Shown piece by piece: positions 54,181-64,000 of a DNA stretch of 64,000 bases. Positions within the stretch are counted from its first letter, which is position 1. Every line of letters starts with the position of its first letter. The stretch comes from Rhea pennata. Its lineage: Eukaryota > Chordata > Aves > Rheiformes > Rheidae. Position numbers and translations under genes: made by a program. The stretch is taken from the NCBI RefSeq assembly GCF_028389875.1, contig NC_084674.1:6357501-6421500 (forward strand), written 5' to 3'. A model generated the notes under the pieces. That model worked only from the letters and a program-made list of their open reading frames with translations. It had not been told where the DNA came from and ran no database searches.

Positions 54181-54720
54181 TTTTGCATGAAACTGCCAAA
54201 GCTGCCACCTAACACCGTCCCCGTGGGATTCACGATGGCCAGCGAGCAACTCCATGGCCACATGGATGGACATGGGGTGAGTTTCTGCCTGCCGCAGGCT
54301 TTGAGCACATTCAGCCGTGAAGTCCCGTCTTTGGGACATCAAAGCAGCTGCCTCCATAGCACTGGTGGCCGTTTTGGCCAGAAAGCCAATGTTAGGTTGA
54401 GCTCATGAGCTATGGACGTGGCTACCACTGCTCAGGCATCTTCTGCAGCATCCATGTTCGCCATTCCCACCGTGCCAGGAGCAAGAGGTCCCCCTTGGCT
54501 GGCACATGGCCCCTCCTGCCCTCCGTTCGACAGCCACACAGGGCCGGCTGGCTGCTGGGACGGCGCCTTATGCAACAGCATATGATGTTCACGTTGGAGG
54601 CGGCCGCTTGGTAATTATCTCTGACAATTGTAGCTGGGGCCGGTGGGTGCAGAGCACCATGTGGAGGAGCCGGTGCAGCTCTCTGCTGCCTCGCGCGCCA
54701 GAAAGTCCAAAGCACAGATT
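54181..54720. other. Moderately GC-rich intergenic block, unassigned
   Basis: GC rises here and short frames open on both strands. None has a recognisable domain, and splice-bounded exons could not be defined. An AT-rich core GGTAATTATCTCTGACAATTG sits inside at about 54609-54630. Confidence 0.4.
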
Positions 54721-55539
54721 TTACTTATTATTTTTTTTTTAGGATCACAAAACAGGGAGGGAGAGCATCCGCACTAGGCCTGCATCCAGCACACAATTGA
54801 TTTGTCAAACAGAAAATAATCAATTTTCTCAGTGCCAACTATCCACCTTTTAGAAATATTATTTATGTGATGGGAAATTTAACAGGAAGTTTTGAAACAA
54901 AGACCCCCCTTTTTCAATAGCATTTTTTTCCCCCAGCCTTCTTGGCAGCAGAAAGCTGCATCTACTCATATGATGTGCAACTACACTTAGCACTTCAGAC
55001 AAAAATGTGCATCCTGTCTGCGCTAAGCGCTTAATTTGGTAGAATCCACCTCTTCTGTTGTACTGTGCTGGATAACCCCTGTTAATGGGTAGACCTGTGT
55101 CTGCTCTCAGCAGCGACTGATGGCTCATTTCTTTCTTTGGTGTCTTACGGTGAACTCTCTTATTTTCAGTGTTTCTAAGAGTGCTTCGTACACTCAACAG
55201 TATTTTAAAGAAGCTATTCCTTTAAAAGGTTATTAAAAAACACTTGGCATAGGGATTCTTGGAGTGGGTGATGAATATTTTAATAGTTAAAATCTAGCTA
55301 GAGAGAAAAGAAATGATTTAATGCCGTAAATAAATCTCTTAGTGGGTTTTAATGTGCGAAAATGGACAACAGTGGCTTTAAAACCTCTCCACAAGCGTGG
55401 AGATCTCTGCAATAGTATACTTTGCATATGTTATATCCGTAGCCCGTAATGGCCCGTTATATCTTTTTAGATGCTGAGGGAAGGTATTAAAACCGTTTTT
55501 CTCCTCGAGGACTTTGCATAACAACCTTTAGCTCTTGAG

Positions 55540-55780
55540 CCGATAGTCTGGAGCTGCAGGGGAGCCGGGGTTGTAGCAGGCCACGCTCAGCCCTTCGCTC
55601 TCGGCCCCGGGCAGCTCAGAGCCTTCGTGCCCCGCGCGGGCGGGTGGAAACGGGAGCCCGGGAAGTGCTGCGGAGGCAGGAAGGCGAAGCAACGCCTGGG
55701 AGACGATCGGTCCCGTGCCGAGCGGCCCGGGCTGTGTAAAGTTTGGAGCTCTCCGTTCTCACGTAACCGCTTTGCGACTA
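55540..55780. promoter_or_regulatory. Small CpG-rich patch (possible alternative promoter or enhancer)
   Basis: About 240 bases with dense CpG (CCCCGCGCGGGCGGG, GAGCGGCCCGGGC) lie within AT-rich flanks. It is too short for a classic island but clearly not CpG-depleted. Confidence 0.35.
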
Positions 55781-58700
55781 TGATAGGTTTCAGATTAAGA
55801 GGGAAAACGTTTGGCCATGTCCCTGCTTAATGTCTCCATTTCTTTTGCGCACTCACATACGTGGAAAAAAGCAGTCTTCTGTAATACCAGCTATGATAGA
55901 GATGAAGCACTATTTGAGAGCCTTCAAAATCTCTTTAATTAACCAAATGTATTAGTCTCCATGCAATGTACACCTTTGGGTTCCATCTCTGGAAAATACT
56001 GCCTTTTAACTGAGTAAAAGTTCCTCACTATTAGATCTTGCTATAATGCTGCCTTTCTGGCAAATCTTTCAACAAATCGAATCTTCTCTATTTTCTTCCT
56101 TGCTTTTATAGTAATTACTGTTCCTAAATGTAGTGAATGCAGTTGCTAAAATGATGGTGCCATTGTAAATTATTAAAATTACATAGAGTAATAAAAATGT
56201 ATTGTGTTAAAAAATATAAGACAAGGAAATTGGACTTGAACTTTTAAGCTACTTCAAAGATTCCTCTGAAATCTATAATATGGACAAGCTATGCATGAAA
56301 AACATTTGTTCTGTTTATCTTTACGTGTTTTCCGGAGCAATATGGTTGGATGCTGTAATTTTTAGACTCCCCACTTTCCTTGAAGAAAATGAAATGGAGG
56401 GTCAGATGGGAGAATGCTCAAGGCTCTTTCATAATTTTGCAGAACGTCTTGGCTTAGATGCTCAGAAGCATAGATGTCCGAATAAATCACTTCTGAAAAT
56501 GGAGGTGGTAGGCAGCATGCTTAGAACGTGGGGCACTGAACAAGTGTACAAGCCCTACTCTGCATCTAATCTGTGCATTAATGACTTCAGTGCATCATGT
56601 CTGTATTTTTTATTGAATAGAAAAGCTATTGAGAATCTATGAACTAAATACACCCTTGTTACCTATTGGACCTGCAAACTCGTAGTAATAAAAGTAGTTT
56701 GAGTTTTCCCTTTCTTGTAGCATGCACTCAGAGACCAGCTACAGGGAGTGTTATGAAAAGCTGGAGATAAATGCTAAGCAGCACAGATGTATGGTCTGTC
56801 TTATATGGAAAAGGAGCACAGTGCATAATCTCAGCCCTTGATGGAGAAGATATCGTGAAATGTTGACTTTAATTGCCAAGGGACATAGATTAGCAGATGG
56901 TCCCATGGATAGACTGTTCTCCATGTCTATAAATAGAGCAAGCTAATTTATGCAAGATCTTTCTCTTCTTTTATAGCTATCTCCCAGTGTGTCAATAGCT
57001 CTCCGGCAAGGAAATACCAGTGCTGGAGCTTGGATATAGGTCCTGCTCAAAGCCCTGGTGTCATGTGGTTACACTACAGCAAAAAAGCATCTGATCAAGT
57101 GACTCATGATTGAAAAGACAGGCAGGGACAGCCTGATCTGAATGCACCTCTCTTTCAAAAATAACTACCGAGTATGTGCAAATCAGCTGGAGTAATAGTG
57201 GTGAGAGCTGGGGAAGGAGCAAGGTGCCGGCCACGGTCAGGGAGCTGCTTGTGGCTCCCTCTCTCCGGCTCATTTTGACTTTGCAGATTGCTTCTGCCTT
57301 TCTACTCCCACCTTTCTGCTAGTGGACGAATTTCCTTGGCTTGCAAACAAATTGTGCTGTTTTGACCTGTTGCCTCTTTGTGGCAGGTCCTGCCTCGCTT
57401 TGTTTGATCGCTCCTTCCTTTCCCACCACCGATGCAGGTGGACTTGGGGGCTCGCCCTGACGATGCTCCAGTGCCAGGAGATACGTGCTAGTATCTGGAG
57501 GGAAGCCCTGCTGCCGCTGCTGGGGTCGGGATGCTGGCTCGGCACTGGTGGGGCTGTGCCTGCTTTCCACCACCTGGACCTCAAGCCACAAAGTGTTTTG
57601 TTTCCAGCTGCACCTCGAAGGAGCGAGAAGCCGTGCTGGAGCCAGTGGAAAACCTCATGTGTCCACGTATCTCTTTTTGCTGGGGGCCTGTGAGCTGCCC
57701 ACAGGTACAGGACTCGAGCGCTCTGGGTTGGCAGCACGACGTGGCAGCATCGAGCTCCCATCCCTGATTTCTTTGTTTCCCAGGTTTCGCTTTCCTGGCG
57801 TTCAGACCCTGGGTGCTGCAGCTGTCCGTCAGCCCCTGTTTATCAGAGGCGCACATCCCCCTCGCCGCCGAGCTTTCCCAGGTGGTTTCTCGCTGTCGAT
57901 AGCTGCTGTAATGGAAATCTCACTTTTGGGTTCGTAGATTTGGCTTCCTTGTCATTCAGAAAACCTTATGTTAGCAGGCTTGGCTACAACTGTTACCTAG
58001 CAATCGGCTACCAGATTCCCACCGATCTCTTTTTCCCAATAGTAGCACAGTATCTACTAGTGCTGGAGAAAGGCTGTGCCATCCCTTTGCTCACCTCTCA
58101 GACAAGTAAATGAAAATGGATCGGAGGACCTAGAATGAGCATCTTTGTCGCCTCTCGAGTCTAACGCAAACCAAAATTAGCCACCGGGGACATGCACCAG
58201 TTGTGCTCCGTGATAAATCTAAACCCCGTTTGTTTCAGTAGAGATATTCTGGATTTACCTGCTTGTAATTTAGAACAGATTTTGGACCCAGCTCATGAGA
58301 ATTATGCCTCTCCCTACAGGAAGGAAGATTGTTTCTGACCTTACTTAAACTAAGCAGCTTTAATCATTCATTATAGAAGCCCCAGAACTGGGGTGGGGGT
58401 GGACGGCACAGATATGAGAATCCTCTAATCTTTGGTTAAGTTGTAATGAAATTGTCCAGATGAGAAGGAAACAGATGGATTCTGATTAATTTCTCACAAG
58501 TGTAGACCTCAGCATCCGATGCAACATATGTGGTGAGCAAATGTCACTCATGCCTCCAAAGTGCAGAAAATATCACTATTGTCAGGTTATATTCACTGGC
58601 ATATCGGCTACTGAACTCCCAAGGGTATAAGGATGCTGTGCATTACATTTAGACCTGAATTAAATATTCAGAGGCAGAGATACCTAACCCTTTCCTGTAT

Positions 58701-61700
58701 GCCTCACTGGTTATCACAGTTGAACTTAATGAATCGAAAGAGGGAGGGGAAGGGAGATTTTTTCCCCCCTCCTTTGTAAATCCTTATTTATTGTGGAAGG
58801 AATATCAAGATAGCATGATACTTTTGCTTTACAGAGTTCAGCTGACTAGCAATACAGCCGGCGTTAAGAAAAATAACACAGCTTTGAGCCGTAAATGAGC
58901 AACTGTACCACTTTGATCTTATACCGCTAGAAATCAGAGTGTTTGTGGAGCTGTTCTTGTTTTTGCCACTTCTACAATCTATTCCATGTAATTGCATATT
59001 TAAGAAAATGAAGTTCATTTATTGATGGCCTGTATATTGTTTAAGGCAGGTAAATATGAGAGGCTGGAGCTACTTGCTCTCGTCTCAGCGTACCCCATAG
59101 GAAGTCAGAGCAGCTATGCATGCGAGCAAAGGGAGGCCCCATCTGTGCTGGGGAAAGATATTCATTACAGCTGACTTGTCCTGTTAGAATTACTGCTCCA
59201 GCCTGTTTCTCCAAACGCATGCCACTAAGGTATCTGTTAGAGGATTTCATCACACAACTTGGGGACCGAATACTGAACGCAGGGGCTCCCGCGCCACTCA
59301 GGCTCTGCCTTTGGATACAGCTCCCCCCTTTCAATCAGTTCCTCTGGAAAATCAAGAAATGTGTTACCACAGTGTCTTCTTGTCTTAAAAAAACCAAAGA
59401 ATTCCGTGTTAGAAAAAATGGAAGAAATGTAGCCGGCAACCTGTAGGTTTCCCTCTCCCCCTTAGCAAGCACTGCTCCGGCTCGCATCCTAGTCTGGTTA
59501 GTTTTTTTAATGATCTGCTTTTTAACAAGTGAATGTAGAGCTTCTTTCTGAGACGGTGAATCACCTCAAAGTCTGATTTAGGAACGTATAGCTGGAAGGG
59601 CTGCAGGAAGTTTGAGACAGCCACGTTTGCTGCTCTCTCTCTCTCTCTTTTAATGTGTTTTGTTTAGTTTTAAATTGAAGATGCTACAAATCTCAGTAGT
59701 AGCTGGGACTTTACTAAATGGTACCCATCTGCTGAAGTCATAACCTTCATCTTAATTAAGGCCTCTAGTTTAGGAAAACTTGGCCTGAGACTCTTCTTTC
59801 CCTTTTTTTATTGTTTAATGTTTTGGCCTGTGTCAACCTACAGGCTCCTCTTTGCTTGTGAAATACAGCAGTATTTTGTTTGACTTCTGTGCTTGTTAGA
59901 GACAGCTAGTAGTCTTTGTGCTTGAACCTTTAAAAATTCCAATGACACAATCGGACTGTGATTTCCCAGGAAGCTGCTACAAAATTGAGTATTGGTTTTG
60001 CTGAAATTCCTGCCCATGGATATTACCAACAGTTTTTGCTCATTGTTGCCTTAATTACGTGCCCAAAGAGAGGGGAACAGCTTGTGCATCCGCAAACTTT
60101 CTAAGCAGCCGTGCTGTCCTTTCCGAGACAGGAACTGGTTTTCACCTCTCCCATTCCTTTTCATAGTGGAGTGGTTACCAGCCTCCTACAGGACTATGTT
60201 TTATCATTGCTTACTGCATCAAGATGGCACAAGACAAAATCACATGGATCCTCCTTCAACCTCCAAAAGTACCAAACAGGGTCTTTTCCTCGGTCTGCCC
60301 CGTGGCACTGGAATTGGCTTGCAACACACAGTTCCCCTTGTGCCGCGGTGAGGACCGGGAGCGATGCAGGGACTCCTGCACCCCGTCGGAGGGGACGTGT
60401 TGCAGAGCTATGTCATGATTTTCTGGGCCAGATCCTGTGATGGGGGAAGACTTCGGAGGTTTGTGGTGCCACCTCAGCTAAATGCACTGGTTGTCTAATG
60501 AACCTACTTACTGGATTGCTTCACAAAGTCTTTCCAGACTTTCCAGGGCAAATCATGAAGTCATGCGAAGAGGCAAAGCCAAGGAGAGTGACGGGAGATG
60601 GATGGATGGATGAAGAAGCTGAAATGGTGGGTGTGGAGATTTTTATTAATTAATTGTAACGCTACAGAGAAAAGGAATATACAACCACTGCAGAAATAGC
60701 ATGTACCTAAAAATAGTTCCATAAATCAGTTTAACTGAGAATCTACTCATTCAAGTGTAGCCATTTCCAAAGGGCAGCGTGATGAGGATGGGACCTGCGC
60801 GCACGTTGCTTTTGTCTCCTCATCTGAAGCATTGTACATGAGAGTCCCACTTGGTGCTTCCTATACACAGCAAACCAGTATAGATATTAAACTGGGGGCA
60901 TGACGATGAATGAAACTGAGGGACATGTCTTCATTATCCCAGGTTTCTAATGTATAATTGAATTATTTTGGTAGGTATATTTCAAGCCCTTTGATTTCTG
61001 GCCTCTGTTTTTAATTACTCAGCCCCCTCTTGCCCTTGTGCGTTATTATGCTATTCATTAGCATTCAGTGAGACTACAGAAGTTTGACTTCTGAATAAAG
61101 TAGCGTACAAAAGAGAAGGGATGCTTTTTATCTTACCACTTAATAATTTAAATGGAATTCCTTTCTTTAATCAATGTTTAATTGTACAATAGCTGTTTAT
61201 TTAAACTGGGCATTGCCTAATTTTGCAAACAAAAAAAAAAAAAAAAAAAGGAGAGAGAGAGAGAAAGGATAAACACATTTAGAAATAATGAGCTTTGTAA
61301 CTATGCTAATCTTCAAAAGATTTAAAATATATACAGCACTTAAAATGTCGGTCCATGTAACATGGGCCTGAATGCATCTGTGTTGCGTATACACTGTTAA
61401 GTAGTACAAGCCAATTTTTTATTTGAGAGAAGCAGAAAACCTTGCTAATTGCAAAACTGAAAGCTACTCAGCCACGTTAATATTGTTGGCATGACCGCCA
61501 GCTGTGATGATTAGGATGTGTGACAGAGGGAGAGATAATTTGATCACAGGCCTGGGGACTAGAAACTCCTGTGTCCTGCTCTTTCCCAGTACACCTACTA
61601 AGGCAAGGAAAATTCGGGGAATGACTTAGCCCAGCCCCATGATCCGCAATTCCCATGCTTTGCTGAGAGCACCCTGCAAGGCACAGCAGATGCCAGAAAT

Positions 61701-61890
61701 GCTGGAGTGTAATAACGGGGTGCAGGAGGGAAGAGGAGCTCATACCCAGGCCCTAGCCCTTCAGAGGAAATAGCTTTAAGGGGGAGGCAGAAATCAGGCG
61801 TGGATGTATGCTGTGTGCGCGACACTCGTTCCGCCCTGCCACCAAAACGCATCTTTGGATGTGACTTAGTCACAGAGCCCGAACCATGGC
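55781..61890. other. Intergenic sequence, no gene seen
   Basis: Mostly AT-rich, with a GC-richer section at 57200-57870 that carries several short frames. A (GGAT)n run lies at 60598-60611 and an A-run plus (GA)n at about 61230-61265. The segments at 60645-60665 and 61010-61170 are rich in TTAATTAAT and ATTATGC-type motifs. No recognised exon. Confidence 0.5.
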
Positions 61891-61934
61891 AAGGTCAGGG
61901 AAACCCCCAGAACCAGAAATAAGAGATGAGCGAA

Positions 61935-62060
61935 AGCACGCTTCCCTCTGCCTTGCTTCCTCATTGGTAAAACAGGAATTGATCGGGGGATATCTTGAGG
62001 ATTTAGAGATATCTAGAGACCGCTTTGGAGGCATTAAAACTGGTAAGCATAGTATCTGCA
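61935..62060 (+). mobile_element. MIR-like SINE relic, + orientation
   Basis: CCTTGCTTCCTCATTGGTAA, then AACAGGAATTGAT and CTTGAGGATTTAGA, follow the order of the MIR TTTCCTCATCTGTAAAA...GTGAGGATTAAATGA region. Strongly diverged. Confidence 0.5.
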
Positions 62061-62089
62061 TTTCAAAGTACTCTTTGGACATCACTTAA

Positions 62090-62265
62090 TTCATTTTGAC
62101 AGCATCCCTGTGCAAGAACTGTGGCTCTCTCCATTGTCTGGATGGGAAAACTGAGTCTCTGAGCCTGGCCTAAGACGGAGACGGCTGGGGAGGGAAACAT
62201 GAGCGTGTGATAGCACCAGGTCAGGGCAAGCAGTGAGCTCATGTCTCAAATGGCTCAATAGCCCA
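62090..62265 (-). mobile_element. MIR-like SINE relic, minus orientation
   Basis: GACAGCATCCCTGTG, then CCATTGTCTGGATGGGAAAA and CTGAGTCTCTGAG, then AGGTCAGGGCAAGCAGTGAG follow the reverse complement of MIR. It faces the relic at 61935-62060. Confidence 0.6.
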
Positions 62266-63589
62266 GCTGTAACAGCACCCATGGCAAGAAAACTGCTCAG
62301 TCCACAGGTGCCGGGGGTTTGTTGATCCTATGTAATCTCCGTCTGATGTCCTGTCTAGCCTGTTCTCAACAAATTGTTCCCCAGGCAGCAAAAATAGACC
62401 TTTTTCCTGCTGATTTGTGTCCCTTGTCTTCTAAATCTTTCTCTTTCCCACCAGCAGAGCCAGTTCTCCCCTTGTCCCCAGGTCTGCTTCTCACAAGCCC
62501 TTCTGCAAGCTTGGAGTGCCTTCCTTCCTCTGCCACCACTCTGCCAGCTCAGGTCGGCATCCGTGTCGTTCAGCCATTAGGATGGTGTTGGCCATGGGAG
62601 TGCTGCTTCTCTAGTAGGTAAGCAGTGAGTAGATAATTTCCTTTCCCTTATTTTAGTCAGCGATCTCTGTCCTCCCTGACCAGCTTTGGTGTTTGCCGGT
62701 AAGACTGTCATCTTTTTAGACCTTCATACAAACACGTTCTCTGATGCACGTTCTCCAGTGCAGATGAAATTCACTGGTTCACTCGAAAGTTATTAGAAGG
62801 GGACCAGGCAGATGGAAAGGGAGTGGCCTGTAAGTCTCCCTTTTGGAGAAAATGAGGTTAAAAACCTTCAGCGTGGGAGATTTCCCAGCCCCAGTTTTGC
62901 ATGGGAGGGAGTGATACCCAGCTTGATTCTGTTAAACTAGACTTCAAATGATACCAAGCAAAACAGCACTTCCCAGATGTCTCCTTTTCTAGACTTGATA
63001 GAGGTCTGGAGCAAAGACTGGTGAGCTATCAGGAGCACTATGTAAGAGAGCAATAGCTCCATATTTAAGAAATGAATTGGAGAAATGTGATGTGATGCTG
63101 TGGTCTTGTTCCCCTCCTATTTTGATTTGTACTGAAATTCCTGTTGACTAAAGGGGCATCACCAAGCCTCAGGGAGATCTAGGGGTCCTTCATGCTCATG
63201 TTAAACAATTTATCCAAGATGTAAGAGTTTGTTATTGTATTATTAATTCACAGTGAACTGTAGTATAAAAGCTACTGTGATTTTTGGTGTTTTTCAGGTG
63301 CGCGCTAGAAAAGCTGCACACGGCCAACTTGAAAAACAACATGAAATTCCAAATGAGTAGTTGAAGAGTGATTCCCTATGATAAAAAGCAGACTGCCCTC
63401 TTCCACAAAGAGTATTTTAAGTGGTTCTTTCGATTCAAGGGAAGTGTGTCCTAGATGGTGGTGGTAATTTGTATTGCAACAGCACTTGGGGAGCGTAGCC
63501 AAGATCAGACTACTGTTACACTGCGAGCTCTACAGCCACTTAGTGTGAGACAGCTCCCTTCCTCACAGAAGTGAGGTTCATAGCTATAG
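62266..63589. other. Intergenic sequence, no gene seen
   Basis: Mixed-composition DNA with a C/T-rich part at 62390-62540. No repeat family or exon was recognised. Confidence 0.5.
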
Positions 63590-63765
63590 ATGTTTAAGTG
63601 CCTTACTCCTACTGAAACAAATAGCTGGGCACCACACTCTCAGCATACAACAGAGCTGCAGGGAAAATCGAAGGTGTAAAGTGAGTTGACGAAGGTGGTA
63701 CAGAAGGTCAGTGACAGAGCAAGAAACAAAATCTATTTCCCAGTGGCTGCTGGAAAGCCTATCCA
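63590..63765 (-). mobile_element. MIR-like/tRNA-SINE relic, minus orientation
   Basis: The stretch AGAAGGTCAGTGACAGAGCA followed by AGAAACAAAATCTATTTCCC and GCTGGAAAGCCTATCC resembles the reverse-complemented tRNA-derived head of amniote SINEs (AAGTCAGTGGCAGAGCCAGGAATAGAACCC). Diverged. Confidence 0.5.
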
Positions 63766-64000
63766 AATGACCCTAGGTTTGTGGTCAGTGAAAGATGATC
63801 TTTCACTTCTTCCATTTAAATTGAATTTCTGAATGTGATAATTTATTGATAATGTGCAGGGTTGTGGTATATGGTGCAGTAGTGACCAGACATATGATGA
63901 GAAGAGGGGTGGGAGGTTTTGGCCCTGACCCTCTGCACCCTTTTGTATGTCACGGCTGTCCCCAAAAGATGCTGTGAACTACAGATCAGTTGTGTGCTGA

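Noticed and set aside
56280-56642. 120-codon plus-strand frame
   Set aside because: Isolated, unlike any family I know, with no CpG island or splice signal support; expected length by chance over this much DNA.
57270-57937. 163-codon minus and 150-codon plus frames
   Set aside because: Mutually overlapping frames in a GC-richer stretch with no domain.
48000-64000. TAFA4 coding exons expected by synteny
   Set aside because: Looked for the signal-peptide exon and the Cys-rich exons of the TAFA family by eye and found none, so no TAFA4 CDS is called.

Overview
The window reads as vertebrate nuclear DNA, most likely from a bird. The genes are split by GT-AG introns, the promoters are CpG islands, interspersed repeats are sparse, and the clearest transposon is a CR1-type LINE relic. 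There are no operons, CRISPR arrays or ribosomal RNA genes. Three conserved genes lie head to tail on the + strand in the order UBA3 - TMF1 - EOGT, which matches, as I recall it, the human 3p14 block (TAFA4 - EOGT - TMF1 - UBA3 - ARL6IP5). Exon boundaries were read by hand from splice signals, reading-frame continuity and recalled family sequence; no alignment was run.

Region by region. 1-3817: the last seven coding exons of UBA3, the catalytic subunit of the NEDD8 E1, cut by the left edge of the window; its 3' end is not sharply defined. 4261-4644: an unexplained AT-rich open frame that keeps its CpGs. 4540-5830: the TMF1 CpG island, which contains an 11-fold TGACGG/GC-box tandem array. 5590-21044: TMF1, 17 coding exons, 1108 codons, a Golgi golgin, followed by a 3.1-kb 3' UTR. 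24290-25250: the EOGT CpG island and first noncoding exon, less than 1 kb after the TMF1 poly(A) signal. 25968-42936: EOGT, 15 coding exons, 527 codons, the ER O-GlcNAc transferase for EGF repeats, with its 3' UTR running to about 44.0-44.2 kb. 44.2-64 kb: no protein-coding exon that I recognise. This part holds a CTCF-like motif, a CpG island at 48.1-48.7 kb, a small CpG-rich patch at 55.5-55.8 kb, MIR-like SINE relics and homeodomain-motif-rich AT blocks. It is probably the 5' flank of TAFA4, but no TAFA4 coding exon was seen.

The three genes do not form a pathway; they act in NEDD8 conjugation, Golgi vesicle tethering and ER glycosylation, and share only an old syntenic arrangement. The points most worth checking are the orphan frame at 4261-4530, the promoter array at 4850-5328, a tandem duplication that copies the EOGT exon 6 splice donor, and two departures from the human EOGT motifs (DYE for DYD at 295-297, and a C-terminal HDEF).
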